Shown here: positions 29,702-40,778 of the stretch, one piece after another
Position numbering within the stretch: position 1 is the first letter of the stretch
How the letters are laid out: every line of letters begins with the position of its first letter
From: Streptomyces sp. NBC_00239
GTDB taxonomy: Bacteria > Actinomycetota > Actinomycetes > Streptomycetales > Streptomycetaceae
Length of the DNA stretch: 64,000 bases
Direction of reading: 5' to 3'
Assembly: GCF_036194065.1 (NCBI RefSeq)
Contig: NZ_CP108095.1
Location: 1,426,001 to 1,490,000, forward strand
Made by a program: the position numbers and the translations under genes
Notes under the pieces: generated by a model
Database searches by the model: none
What the model was told of the DNA's origin: nothing
Seen by the model: the letters and a program-made list of their open reading frames with translations, nothing else

Positions 29702-30900
29702 ACAGCCTTCTCTACCCGATCTGTTCGGCGGTCGCCCTCTTCGCGATGGTCTACAAGGCGCGCGTCCTGACGACCGACAGGTCCGTCACCCAGCTCGCGC
29801 TGGTCGCCAACTTCCTCCTGCTCTTCGTCATCTTCACCGTCTCCACCCCGTCGGTCTGGCCGACCGTCAGCGACCTGGTCGGGATCACCAACTTCTCCGG
29901 CCTGTTGACCCAGAGCTGCGTGATCGTGATGACCGCCTGCCAACAGCTCGTACTCCTCCACCTCATGTACGGGGCCCGGGCCGCGCGCCGCAAAGCGGTA
30001 CCGCGGGTCCTCGCGCTGGCCCTCGTCCTGGCCGCGATGGCCGTGCTGTTCGCCGGCGCCGCGACGCACGGCGAGGCCCCCGACGACTTCGCCGTGGCCC
30101 GCGCCCAGTACACGCCCGCCTACCTCGCCGTCTACCTCGCGGCCTTCACCGCCAACCAGGTGGAGATCGGCGTGATGGGGTGGCGGTACTCGCGGATCGC
30201 GCCCTCGCCCTGGCTGCGGCGCGGGCTGCGGATGGTGGCCCTCACCCTGCCGTTCGCCCTCGTCTACACCTGCTGCCGGACCGCCGACATCATCGCGGCG
30301 CAGCTCGGCGGGACCGGCCACCGCTGGGAGCCGATCGCGCAGCTCGGCGTGGGCGTCGCCGTCATCGTCCAGACCGTCGGGTGGATCCTGCCGGACTGGG
30401 GGCCGCACCTGACGGCCGGAGCCGACCGGCTGCGCAACCGGCGGGCGTACCGCACCCTGACGCCCCTGCACCGGGTGCTCACCGAGGCGGTCCCCGAACC
30501 GGTCATCCCGGTCAGCTCCGCGCTGGACCTGCCGACCCGGCTCTACCGCATGCTGATCGAGATCCGCGACGCCCAGTGGGCCCTGCGCACCTGGATGGAC
30601 CCGGAGATCGCCCGCACCGCCGAGACGCGGGCCCGGCAGGCGGGGCTGCGCGACGAGGAGCTCGCGGCCGTCGTCGAAGCCGCCCAGCTGCACGGCGCCA
30701 TCGAGGCCAAGCGCACCGACCGGCCACCCGAAAGACCCCTGGACACACCGGTGGCCACGGCTCCCGGCGACCTCGCCGCCGAACTCGCCTTCCAGCAGCG
30801 GCTGGCGAAGGCGATGGCCTCGCCCGTCGCTCTGGAAGCCGCCGGCCGCACCCCCGCCACCCCCGCATCCTCAGCACGTACGACCAAGGAATCCGCATGA
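29698..30900 (+). CDS. Integral membrane protein, MAB_1171c-like family
   Basis: A 400-residue protein with about seven hydrophobic segments in its first 250 residues (for example LALVANFLLLFVIFTVS, VLALALVLAAMAVLFAGAA, PAYLAVYLAAFTANQV and LGVGVAVIVQTVGWILP). A cytoplasmic C-terminal helical domain follows (TLTPLHRVLTEAVPE; LPTRLYRMLIEIRDAQWALR). This layout matches the MAB_1171c family annotated as putative transporters, whose real function is not established. These often sit beside XRE and ImmA/IrrE-like genes, so a sensor that passes a signal to the peptidase is at least as likely as transport. It overlaps both neighbours by 4 bp, including the P450 start. Confidence 0.8.
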   Translation: MNSLLYPICSAVALFAMVYKARVLTTDRSVTQLALVANFLLLFVIFTVSTPSVWPTVSDLVGITNFSGLLTQSCVIVMTACQQLVLLHLMYGARAARRKAVPRVLALALVLAAMAVLFAGAATHGEAPDDFAVARAQYTPAYLAVYLAAFTANQVEIGVMGWRYSRIAPSPWLRRGLRMVALTLPFALVYTCCRTADIIAAQLGGTGHRWEPIAQLGVGVAVIVQTVGWILPDWGPHLTAGADRLRNRRAYRTLTPLHRVLTEAVPEPVIPVSSALDLPTRLYRMLIEIRDAQWALRTWMDPEIARTAETRARQAGLRDEELAAVVEAAQLHGAIEAKRTDRPPERPLDTPVATAPGDLAAELAFQQRLAKAMASPVALEAAGRTPATPASSARTTKESA

Positions 30901-32126
30901 CCCAGAGCATCGCCGCAGCCGCACTCCCCCAGCCGTTCGGCGACGGCTTCGGGCGCGACCCGCACGCCGTGTACGCGCGGCTGCGCGCGCAGGGGCCGGT
31001 ACACCGCGTGGCCCTGCCCGACGGATCGCCCGTATGGCTGGTCACCCGCGAGGCCGAGGTCCGGCAGGGGCTGGCCGACCCCCGGCTCTCCGTCGACAAG
31101 CGTCACTCCGGCACGGGCTTCAAGGGCTTCTCGCTGCCCCCGGCCCTGGACGCCAACCTCCTCAACCTCGACGGCGCCGACCACCTGCGGCTGCGCCGGC
31201 TGGTGTCCCAGGGGTTCAGCGCCCGGCACGTCGAGGGCCTTCGCCCGCAGGTCCGGGACGCGGTCGACGGCCTGCTCGGCCGGCTGGCGGCGCGGGCCGG
31301 CGCCGAAGGCCGCGCCGACGTGGTGGCCGAGCTGGCCAGGCCGCTCCCGCTGAAGGTGATCGGGGACCTGTTCGCCGTGCCGGAAGCGGACCGGGACCTG
31401 TTCTCCGGGTGGGTCGCGGCGATGCTGGCGCCCGCCGGCCGCGAGGAGCTGGCCGGGACGATCGGTCTCGTCCACGACTTCTTCGTCACCCTGATCGCCC
31501 GCCGCCGGGCCGCTCCGGGCGACGACGTCCTGTCGGGCCTGATCGCCGCGCGGGACGACGGGGACCGGCTCACCGAGGACGAACTCGTCTCGCTCGCCTT
31601 CCTCATCCTCATGGCGGGCAGCGAGAACGTGCAGCACCAGATCAGCGGCGGACTGTTCACCCTGCTCACGCACCCGGAGCAGTTGGCCGCGCTGCGGGCC
31701 CGCCCGGAGCTGCTCCCCGACGCCGTCGAGGAGCTCCTGCGGTACGCCCACCCCAACCACCAGGCCATCCGCCGGTTCGCCACGGAGCCGGTCGAGATCG
31801 CCGGGGTCCCGATCCCGGCCGGCGACACGGTACTGCTGTCACTCGCCGCCGCCCACCGGGATCCGGCCCGGTACGACGCTCCGGACCGCTTCGACATCGG
31901 CCGCGCCGACCCGGGCCACCTCGCCCTCGGCCACGGACTGCACTACTGCCTCGGCGCGCCGCTGGCCCGCATGCAGGTCGGCCTGGCGCTGGAGGCTCTG
32001 CTCTGGCGGCTCCCGGGCGTCCGGCTCGCCGTCCCCGCCGCGGAACTGCCCTGGGCGTCGACCTTCCGCTTCCATGCCCTCCGGGAACTCCCCGTCTCCG
32101 TCGACGTGGTGGCGGGCGGCCACTGA
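30897..32126 (+). CDS. Cytochrome P450 at the end of the sensor cassette (AGSENV I-helix)
   Basis: A 409-residue P450 starting with ATG overlapping the membrane-protein stop and AAGGA upstream. The heme loop is LGHGLHYCLG (Cys351), in which the usual first Phe is Leu. The I-helix is AGSENV (240-245), keeping the acidic residue but replacing Thr with Asn. The K-helix reads ELLRY. It could tailor the neighbouring polyketide or make or destroy a small signal sensed by the cassette. No ferredoxin is adjacent; the carriers at 13949-15396 could serve. It ends before a hairpin shared with a convergent gene. Confidence 0.9.
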   Translation: MTQSIAAAALPQPFGDGFGRDPHAVYARLRAQGPVHRVALPDGSPVWLVTREAEVRQGLADPRLSVDKRHSGTGFKGFSLPPALDANLLNLDGADHLRLRRLVSQGFSARHVEGLRPQVRDAVDGLLGRLAARAGAEGRADVVAELARPLPLKVIGDLFAVPEADRDLFSGWVAAMLAPAGREELAGTIGLVHDFFVTLIARRRAAPGDDVLSGLIAARDDGDRLTEDELVSLAFLILMAGSENVQHQISGGLFTLLTHPEQLAALRARPELLPDAVEELLRYAHPNHQAIRRFATEPVEIAGVPIPAGDTVLLSLAAAHRDPARYDAPDRFDIGRADPGHLALGHGLHYCLGAPLARMQVGLALEALLWRLPGVRLAVPAAELPWASTFRFHALRELPVSVDVVAGGH

Positions 32127-32138
32127 CGGTCGGCCGGG

Positions 32139-32172
32139 GAGCGCCGCCGAAGCGACGGGTCCGGCGGCGCTC
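32139..32172. terminator. 11-bp hairpin shared by convergent genes
   Basis: GAGCGCCGCCG (32139-32149) faces CGGCGGCGCTC (32162-32172) across 12 bases. The right arm reaches into the stop codon of the minus-strand hotdog gene, and the left arm lies 12 bp after the P450 stop, so it can act in both directions. Confidence 0.75.
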
Positions 32173-32605
32173 AGCCGAGCAGCGCGTAGACCGTCGAGGC
32201 GCGGGCGGCCGGTTCGTCGGAGCCTTCGGCGGTCAGCGTGATGTCCGCGAACGCCATCCGCCTGCCGAGCTTGGTGATCCGTACGTCGATCAGCACGTCC
32301 GCCCCGGCGACGGGGCGCTGGAAGCTGGTGGACTGCTGGACGGTGGTCATCGGGCCGTAAGCGCCACGGGCCGCGGAGATCGCGATCACGGTGGCGGTGT
32401 CGGCGGCGGCCATCATGGCCTGCCCGGAGAGGCCGCCGCCGTCCCGGGCCAGCCGGTCGGACCAGGGCAGCCGCAGGACGGCGTGCCGTTCGCCGGTCTC
32501 GGCCACGGTGAGGCCGAGGTCCAGCACCCAGGGGGCGAAGTTGTCGGCGAGGATCTTCTCGGCGGCTGCGGGCGTCAGCGCGGGTGTGTGCGTCACACAC
32601 GGCAT
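32171..32605 (-). CDS. Hotdog-fold acyl-CoA thioesterase (PaaI-like)
   Basis: A 144-residue single hotdog domain. The central helix motif GGGLSGQAMMAAADTATVIA and following strands (TTVQQSTSFQRPVAGADVLIDVRITKLG) match PaaI/YbgC-like thioesterases acting on acyl-CoA. The start ATG gives the usual N-terminus; a GTG ten bases further in is also possible. It lies 47 bp downstream of the FadH-type reductase on the same strand and may be co-transcribed with it in fatty-acid breakdown. I see no sign that it belongs to the polyketide cluster. Confidence 0.85.
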   Translation of the reverse strand: MPCVTHTPALTPAAAEKILADNFAPWVLDLGLTVAETGERHAVLRLPWSDRLARDGGGLSGQAMMAAADTATVIAISAARGAYGPMTTVQQSTSFQRPVAGADVLIDVRITKLGRRMAFADITLTAEGSDEPAARASTVYALLG

Positions 32606-32652
32606 TGTGGCGGCCCGCCGGGACCGCCACAACGCCCCGCCCCCGGCTGCTT

Positions 32653-35142
<2,490 letters not shown>

Positions 35143-35514
35143 TCATGAGGAGCGGTACGCGGACTTCTGCGCGAGCTTGCCGTCCTTGAAGCAGAAGCGG
35201 AAGACGTCCTCCGCACCGCTGCCCGCCGAATCGTCGGCTATCGCGTACCAGACGCACGTCGCCCCCGCAGGCTGAGCCGGCCCGCCCCCCTTGAGCGCGT
35301 CGGTGATGAAGTTGTCCCCCTCGGGCAACTTCGCGCGGACCTCGCTCTCGGCGTCGCCCGTCTTCACCGAGTCGTAGACCTGCCGGTCGACCATGCTCTC
35401 GTCTGCGGCGCCGACGAACGCGAAGATCCCGAAGCCGAGGAGCGCCAGGAGGCCGACTCCCAGTACCCCCGCCACCAGGCATCCGATCAGACACCCGTTC
35501 CGTCGCTCGGCCAC
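35143..35514 (-). CDS. Small membrane-anchored protein of unknown function
   Basis: A 123-residue protein with one N-terminal membrane segment (LVAGVLGVGLLALLGFGIFAF) after a short charged head, and an extracytoplasmic part of about 85 residues. The sequence SVKTGDAESEVRAKLPEGD followed by CVWYAIAD and FRFCFKDGKLAQKSAY resembles small BamE/SmpA-like folds in strand order and has two cysteines that could pair. The Cys residues near the N-terminus are too close to the start for a normal lipobox. I do not recognise a specific family. Neighbouring repeats separate it from the reductase. Confidence 0.7.
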   Translation of the reverse strand: MAERRNGCLIGCLVAGVLGVGLLALLGFGIFAFVGAADESMVDRQVYDSVKTGDAESEVRAKLPEGDNFITDALKGGGPAQPAGATCVWYAIADDSAGSGAEDVFRFCFKDGKLAQKSAYRSS

Positions 35515-35549
35515 GCCCGTTCCTTTCCTCGTACTCCTGCGGACGTCTC

Positions 35550-35593
35550 CGACTTTCGCAGGCGGGCCCGGCGCGGCGTGTTCTCGAAAGTCG
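35550..35593. repeat. 9-bp inverted repeat between two minus-strand genes
   Basis: CGACTTTCG (35550-35558) faces CGAAAGTCG (35585-35593) with 26 bases between. It lies downstream of the APH-type gene and just upstream of the small membrane-protein gene, so it may be an operator for the latter or a terminator for the former. Confidence 0.4.
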
Positions 35594-35649
35594 CCGACCG
35601 GCGAAACGTTCGTCGTTCCCCGGGAAGGGCGGGGAGGAAGGGCGCGGGA

Positions 35650-36618
35650 TCAGGCCTCGGCGAGCACCGCGCGGATCACGTGGCGGGCGTTGCGCGCCAT
35701 CGCCGGGTTGCTGTTCCGGTAGTACGGCAGCGCGATCACCGCCTGGGAGAGGGTGCGCGCACGGCCCCGGGCCCAGGTCGCGTCGTCCACGCCGAGCGCC
35801 TCGCGGAAGACCTGCCGCGCTCCGGCCGGCAGCAGGTTCCATGCCGGGAAGAGGTCGCAGGCCGGATCGCCGACCCCCGCGCACCCGAAGTCGATCACCG
35901 CGGTCAGGCGGCCGGTCGCGCCGTCCACCAGCAGGTTGCCCGGCATCAGATCGGCGTGCAGCCACACCGGCGGCCCGTCCGGTTCCGGTGCCCGCATCGC
36001 GTCGTCCCACACCGCGGCCACCGCGTCGCAGTCGACGCCTTCCTCCGGGATCCCGCGCAGCGCCGCGATCCCCTCCCGGGTCCCGGCGTCCTGGAGGGCG
36101 AGAGGCCCGCCCCGGTGGGCCACCGGCGGGGTCGGCGCCCCGGTCCGGCGGCCGGGCCCGTCGGCGGCGGGCAGCGTGATGCTCCGCATCGCCGCCACGA
36201 ACGCGGCCAGGTCCGCGGCCAGCAGTTCCGGTGCGGCGACCGCCCCCGCTTCGGGGTTCTCCCCGGCCAGCCATCCGTACACGGACCACGGCCACGGGAA
36301 ACCCTCCGCCGGCTCCCCCGCCCCGAGCACCCGGGGTACGGCGGTCGGCAGCAGGGGCGCGAGGCGGGGCAGCCATTCCTGTTCCATCGCCACGTCACCG
36401 GCGCCGCCCTGCGCGAGGGGCAGCCGTACGGTCATGTCGTCGCCCAGCCGGTACACGGCGTTGACCGTGCCGCCGGACGGGAAGCGCTCGACCGGCAGCG
36501 CCGCCCACTGCGGGAAGCGCCCCGCGACCAGCCGCCGTACGAGGTCGTCGTCGAGGGTGTGGCCGGCCGCCCGGCCGCCGGGGTGCGCCGCCGTCTGCTC
36601 TGTGATCACGAGGGCCAT
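35650..36618 (-). CDS. APH-type phosphotransferase
   Basis: A 322-residue protein of the aminoglycoside/choline kinase superfamily. The catalytic loop is WLHADLMPGNLLVD and the metal site IDFGCAGVGDPACDL. The N-terminal lobe includes FPSGGTVNAVYRLGDDMTVRLP. The substrate is unknown; many chromosomal members phosphorylate small hydroxylated molecules without conferring resistance. The ATG at 36618 was chosen; a GTG at 36630 would add four residues. It lies 93 bp after the PLP-enzyme gene on the same strand. Confidence 0.88.
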   Translation of the reverse strand: MALVITEQTAAHPGGRAAGHTLDDDLVRRLVAGRFPQWAALPVERFPSGGTVNAVYRLGDDMTVRLPLAQGGAGDVAMEQEWLPRLAPLLPTAVPRVLGAGEPAEGFPWPWSVYGWLAGENPEAGAVAAPELLAADLAAFVAAMRSITLPAADGPGRRTGAPTPPVAHRGGPLALQDAGTREGIAALRGIPEEGVDCDAVAAVWDDAMRAPEPDGPPVWLHADLMPGNLLVDGATGRLTAVIDFGCAGVGDPACDLFPAWNLLPAGARQVFREALGVDDATWARGRARTLSQAVIALPYYRNSNPAMARNARHVIRAVLAEA

Positions 36619-36711
36619 CCGATAGGCCACCGCCCGCGTGCGTCAAACACATTTCCGGACGGGGACCGCCGGGAGCCCGGCGCTCGCCCCGCCCCCGCCG
36701 TCGCCCCGGTC

Positions 36712-37644
36712 TCAGCGCACCAGGTCGGAGGGGTCGGTGTTGGCTCCGCACAGCACGACCGCGGTGCGGGCGCCGAACGTGCCGGGCCCGGCGTCCAGGG
36801 CCGCGTACGCGGTGGCGGCGGCGTGTTCGACGGCGATCCGGTGGTCGTCCCAGAGCGACCGGCGGGCCCGGACGATCGCCTCGTCGGGGACGAGCACCGC
36901 GTCCACGTCCGGGTGCCGGGCCGCGGCGAGGGCGGTGGCGGAGACCCGGCGGGCGCCGAGCGCGTCGGCGGCGACGGAGTCCACGCTCACGTCGACGGGC
37001 CGGCCCGCCTCCAGCGCGGCGTGCAGGGCCCGGCAGCGCTCGGGTTCGACGGCCGCCACCCGGATCCCGTGCTCCCGGGCGGCGGTGGCGATCCCGGCGA
37101 ACAGCCCGCCGCCGCCCACCGACACGACCACGGAGTCCAGCCCGGGCAGCCGGTCGCGGATCTCGTCGAGGAGGGTGCCCGCGCCGGCCGCGATCAGCGG
37201 GTGGTCGTAGGCGTGGCTGAGCAGGGCGCCGCTGCCCGCCGCGTACTCCTCGCAGGCGGCGACGGCCTCGGCGTACTCGCTGCCGCTGAGCCGGACGTCC
37301 GCCCCGTACGAGCGGAGCCGGGCCACCTTGACCGGCGGGGCGGTCTCGGGAAGGAAGACGGTGGCGGGCACGCCCTCCTCGCGGGCGGCCCAGGCGCAGG
37401 CGAGTCCGGCGTTGCCGCCGGAGGCGATGGTCACGCCGGCCGCGGGCAGGGTGCCGGCGGCGCGGTGCGCGGCGAGGAAGTTGCGGGCGCCGCGGGCCTT
37501 GAAGCTGCCGGTGTGCTGGAGGTACTCGAGCGCGAACCAGACGCCGGGGGCGGCCGGGGCGAGCGCGACGGGGCGGGTGCGTCCCTCGATACGGGCGGCG
37601 GCGGCCCGGATGTCCGAGGCGGTGAGCGGTACGGGCTGTTCCAC
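36712..37644 (-). CDS. PLP-dependent threonine/serine dehydratase-like enzyme
   Basis: A 310-residue fold-type II PLP enzyme. The lysine that holds PLP is in HTGSFKARGA, the substrate loop is ASGGNAGLA and the phosphate-binding glycine loop is VSVGGGGLFAG. Such enzymes deaminate threonine or serine, or act as racemases. The GTG at 37644 was chosen because AGGAG stands 6 bases upstream; the longer upstream frame covers a hairpin and a GCGGTG-rich tract. The length equals catabolic, unregulated dehydratases without a C-terminal ACT domain. Confidence 0.9.
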   Translation of the reverse strand: MEQPVPLTASDIRAAAARIEGRTRPVALAPAAPGVWFALEYLQHTGSFKARGARNFLAAHRAAGTLPAAGVTIASGGNAGLACAWAAREEGVPATVFLPETAPPVKVARLRSYGADVRLSGSEYAEAVAACEEYAAGSGALLSHAYDHPLIAAGAGTLLDEIRDRLPGLDSVVVSVGGGGLFAGIATAAREHGIRVAAVEPERCRALHAALEAGRPVDVSVDSVAADALGARRVSATALAAARHPDVDAVLVPDEAIVRARRSLWDDHRIAVEHAAATAYAALDAGPGTFGARTAVVLCGANTDPSDLVR

Positions 37645-37735
37645 GGAGATCTCCTGGTCGGTGGCGGTGCGGTCGCGGTGCGATGGCAGTGCGGTGAAGG
37701 GGACGGTGGCGGTGCGGTGGAGGAGGGGGCGGGCG

Positions 37736-37769
37736 GTCACCCGCCCGGCTGGTCGGACGGGCGGGTGAC
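37736..37769 (-). terminator. 12-bp hairpin after the TetR gene
   Basis: GTCACCCGCCCG (37736-37747) faces CGGGCGGGTGAC (37758-37769) over a 10-base loop. It lies 8 bp beyond the stop of the minus-strand TetR gene and before the PLP-enzyme start, so the two genes are probably separate transcripts. Confidence 0.75.
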
Positions 37770-37777
37770 GCGGGGGA

Positions 37778-38443
37778 TCACCCACCCGCGCGGGGCAACG
37801 CCGGGCCGTCGGGCCGGGCCGCTTCGATCAGGCCGTGCAGGGCCCCGCGGTACACCTCGTGGTCGGTGAGCGGGGGCAGCAGCTCGGCCAGGTGCCCGGT
37901 GAGTACGGGGAACTCGGCCGGGTCGAGGGCGGCGAGCGCCGTCCGCGAGGCGGCGGTGGCGCCCTGCGGGTCGCGGTGGTCGACGAACGCGGCGCAGCCG
38001 AGGGTGAGGAGGTACATCTGCCGGTACACGGCCATCGCGCGGCGCGGGGTCATGCCGGCGTCGAGGTTCGCGGCGAGGGCCGGTTCGACGAGCCGGGCGA
38101 GGAGGTTGCGGCCGAGCCAGGGGCGGCTGCCGCGCAGGGCCAGCAGCCCGGGGTGGGCGGTGAGCAGCCCGTACAGCGCGGTGAACCGCTGCGCCGTGCC
38201 GGTGGCCCAGTCGGTGCCGGGCGGCACGTCGGGCAGCCGGCCGGCGAGGTGGTCGGTGCACAGGTCGAGCAGCCCGGCGAGGTCGGTGCAGCGGCGCTGG
38301 ACGGTGGCGTGCGAGACGCCGAGCCGGTCGGCGAGCGCGCGGAAGCTGAGGGCGGCGGGGCCCTCCTCGTCGATCAGACGCAGGGCGGCCGCGGCGACGG
38401 CCTCGGGGGTCGCGCGGTCCAGAGCGGGGGAAGTCCTGGGCAT
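37778..38443 (-). CDS. TetR-family regulator
   Basis: A 221-residue regulator. The HTH is plain (AAAALRLIDEEGPAALSFRALADRLGVSHATVQRR), with one unusual feature: the recognition-helix end reads QRRCTD rather than the usual YxxFxxK. The C-terminal domain is TetR_C-like (FTALYGLLTAHPGLLALRG). A 5-bp inverted repeat stands directly before the start, suggesting autorepression. Its targets are unknown; the adjacent GH27 gene is divergent but more than 400 bp away. Confidence 0.88.
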   Translation of the reverse strand: MPRTSPALDRATPEAVAAAALRLIDEEGPAALSFRALADRLGVSHATVQRRCTDLAGLLDLCTDHLAGRLPDVPPGTDWATGTAQRFTALYGLLTAHPGLLALRGSRPWLGRNLLARLVEPALAANLDAGMTPRRAMAVYRQMYLLTLGCAAFVDHRDPQGATAASRTALAALDPAEFPVLTGHLAELLPPLTDHEVYRGALHGLIEAARPDGPALPRAGG

Positions 38444-38445
38444 GT

Positions 38446-38470
38446 GATACAGCGTATCTTACGTCGTATC
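38446..38470. promoter_or_regulatory. Likely TetR auto-operator
   Basis: GATAC-AGC-GTATC (38446-38458) is a perfect symmetric site ending 2 bp from the TetR start, and a further GTATC (38466-38470) follows. A -10-like TAAGAT on the minus strand overlaps it, so binding would block transcription; the transcript would have little or no leader. Confidence 0.55.
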
Positions 38471-38889
38471 GCACGACGGGTGGCGATCTCCGGCGGGATC
38501 GCCCCGGACCGCGGCCCCGCCACCGCCCGGCGGCCGCACACCGCACGCGGCATCGGCGCCGGCCCCGGCCGCACCGCGAGCCCCCCGACCGCACCCGGGT
38601 CCGCACCACGACACCCGCACCGGCCCACCCGGCGGGCACCGCCGGCACCACCCGCACCCCGTCCGCGAGCCGCCGCGCCCACCCCGCCCGCCACCTCCCC
38701 CACCCCCTCCCCGGCACCCTGACGAATGATCAGGTTTGCCAAAGATTCCTCCGCCATGCACCCGATTGCAGTCATATGGAGGTGCATCAGGGCTTTTCGA
38801 TGGGCATATGTTCATTCTGACGCAGCGTCACCGCTGCCCCGCACAGCACGACAGACCGTCAGCACGCCCCCCCAAGTCGAGGAGCCTCC
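38471..38889. other. Gene-free region upstream of the alpha-galactosidase
   Basis: About 420 bp without a credible gene. The first two thirds are a C-rich low-complexity tract. From about 38725 the composition becomes A+T-richer (GGTTTGCCAAAGATT; GTCATATGGAGGTGCATC; GGGCATATGTTCATTCTG), which is where the promoter of the downstream secreted glycosidase should lie. No clear sugar-regulator palindrome was identified. Confidence 0.4.
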
Positions 38890-40644
38890 GTGCCGTCACG
38901 CCTGCGTGCGCTCCGCAGCTGTCTCACGGCTGCCGCACTGCTCGCCCTGTCATCGGCCAACCCCCCGGCGGTGGCCGAATCCCTGACCGCCACCCCTCCC
39001 CCCACCTCCGTCCGGCCCGGCTCCGTGCCGCCCACCGCCGCGCCCCCGGCGGCCGGCCCGGCCACGGTCCCGGCGGACGCCGCACTCGCGCCGACCCCGC
39101 CCATGGGCTGGAACAACTGGGCGCACTACATGTGCGACTTCGACGAACAGACCGTCGTGGCCAACGCGGACGCCCTCGTGCGCACCGGGCTGGCCGCGAA
39201 GGGCTACGACACGGTGACCATCGACGACTGCTGGCTGACGCGCAGCCGGGACGCCGCCGGCAACCTGGTCGCCGATCCGGTGCGGTTCCCGCACGGCCTG
39301 GCCTGGCTGGGCCGGTATCTGCACGGCAAGGGCCTCAAGTTCGGGATGTACCAGGACGCCGGCGCCCTGACCTGCGAGAAGTTCCCGGGCAGCGGGAGGC
39401 CGCAGGGCGGCGGGGCCGACCATTTCGCGCAGGACGCGCGGCTGTTCGCGTCCTGGGGCGTCGACTACCTGAAGATGGACGGCTGCAACATGTGGGTCGC
39501 CCCCGGCCAGACCAAGGAGGAGGCCTACCGGCAGGCGTACACGGCGGCGGCCCGCGGCCTGCGCGAGAGCGGTCGCGACATCGTGCTGTCCGCGTCCGCG
39601 CCGGCCTACTTCCAGCAGGGCGAATGGGGTTCACCGGCCTGGTTCTCGGTGCTCGGCTGGGTCGGCGGCACGGCCCAGCTGTGGCGCGAGGGCAAGGACG
39701 TACAGGTGTACCAGCCGGGCGCGCCCGGCACCTCTCGGTGGTCCTCGGTGACCGGCAACTACGGCTACAACCGCTGGCTGGGCCGGTACGCGGGCCCCGG
39801 CGGCTGGAACGACCCCGACTTCCTGCTCGCGGGGGCGCCGGGGCTGACCGCCGAGGAGAGCCGTACCCAGGTCGCCCTGTGGGCGATGATGGCCGCCCCG
39901 CTCATCCTGTCGTCGGACGTCGGCGCGCTCAGCGCGGCCGGGCTGGCCGCGCTCGGCAACACCGCCCTGATCGCGGTGGACCAGGATCCGCTCGGCCGGC
40001 AGGCCGCCGTGGTCGCCACCGACGGCAGTACGGACGTACTGGCCCGCCCGCTGGCCGGCGGCGACCGGGCGGTGGCCGTGCTCAACCGCACCGGCACGGC
40101 CCGGCGGGCCGTCGTGCAGCTCGCCGACATCGGGCTGCCGTCCTGCCGGGTGACGGCCCGCAACCTGTGGACCGGGGCCGCGGCCGACACCTCCGGCCCG
40201 CTCACCGCGGCCGTCCCGGCGCACGGCACCGCGATCTGGCGGCTCACCCCGCACGACTGCGCCGCGGCGGTCCCCACCGGCCAGCTCACCGGCAACGGCG
40301 CGCGCTGCGCCGACGGTGAGCACGACGCGCGCGCCGGAGCGGTACTTCTCAGCGCCTGCACGGGCGGCGCCGACCAGCGCTGGAGCGCCGCCGCCGACGG
40401 CACGCTGCGGCTGTCCGGCCGCTGCCTGACCGCCGCCGGCGCGGGCACGGCGGCGACCGTGTCCCTGGCCGCCTGCGACCCCGGCCGGCTGCCCGGCCAG
40501 CGCTGGCGGTGGCGGGCCGACCGGACGCTCACCGAGGCGGGCTCCGGACTGTGCCTGGACGCGCCGGCCGCCGTCACCGAACGGCTGCGGGCCCGCCCCT
40601 GCGGCGCCCACCTCGTCAACCAGGCCTGGGCGCTGCCCGTCTGA
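38890..40644 (+). CDS. Secreted GH27 alpha-galactosidase with ricin-type lectin domain
   Basis: A 584-residue exported enzyme. It has a signal peptide (SRLRALRSCLTAAALLALSS), a Pro/Thr-rich spacer and a GH27 barrel starting at TPPMGWNNWAHYMC. The nucleophile Asp is in DYLKMDGCN (about residue 196) and the second acid lies in GWNDPDFL-type positions. A beta-sandwich domain and a C-terminal ricin/CBM13 trefoil (LSGRCLTAAGAGTAATVSLAAC; GSGLCLDAPAAV) follow. It releases galactose from plant galactosides outside the cell. The GTG start has GAGGAGC 6 bases upstream. Confidence 0.93.
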   Translation: MPSRLRALRSCLTAAALLALSSANPPAVAESLTATPPPTSVRPGSVPPTAAPPAAGPATVPADAALAPTPPMGWNNWAHYMCDFDEQTVVANADALVRTGLAAKGYDTVTIDDCWLTRSRDAAGNLVADPVRFPHGLAWLGRYLHGKGLKFGMYQDAGALTCEKFPGSGRPQGGGADHFAQDARLFASWGVDYLKMDGCNMWVAPGQTKEEAYRQAYTAAARGLRESGRDIVLSASAPAYFQQGEWGSPAWFSVLGWVGGTAQLWREGKDVQVYQPGAPGTSRWSSVTGNYGYNRWLGRYAGPGGWNDPDFLLAGAPGLTAEESRTQVALWAMMAAPLILSSDVGALSAAGLAALGNTALIAVDQDPLGRQAAVVATDGSTDVLARPLAGGDRAVAVLNRTGTARRAVVQLADIGLPSCRVTARNLWTGAAADTSGPLTAAVPAHGTAIWRLTPHDCAAAVPTGQLTGNGARCADGEHDARAGAVLLSACTGGADQRWSAAADGTLRLSGRCLTAAGAGTAATVSLAACDPGRLPGQRWRWRADRTLTEAGSGLCLDAPAAVTERLRARPCGAHLVNQAWALPV

Positions 40645-40778
40645 CCCCACGGCACGTCCCCGGACACGGCAGCTCCTTGCCGCCTCAGTGCGTCACGCCG
40701 CGGTGCACCGTCCGACGGCCCCGCCGACCGTACGATCCGAGCGACCGCACGACGGCGGGACCCAGGACGGTGAGCGAC

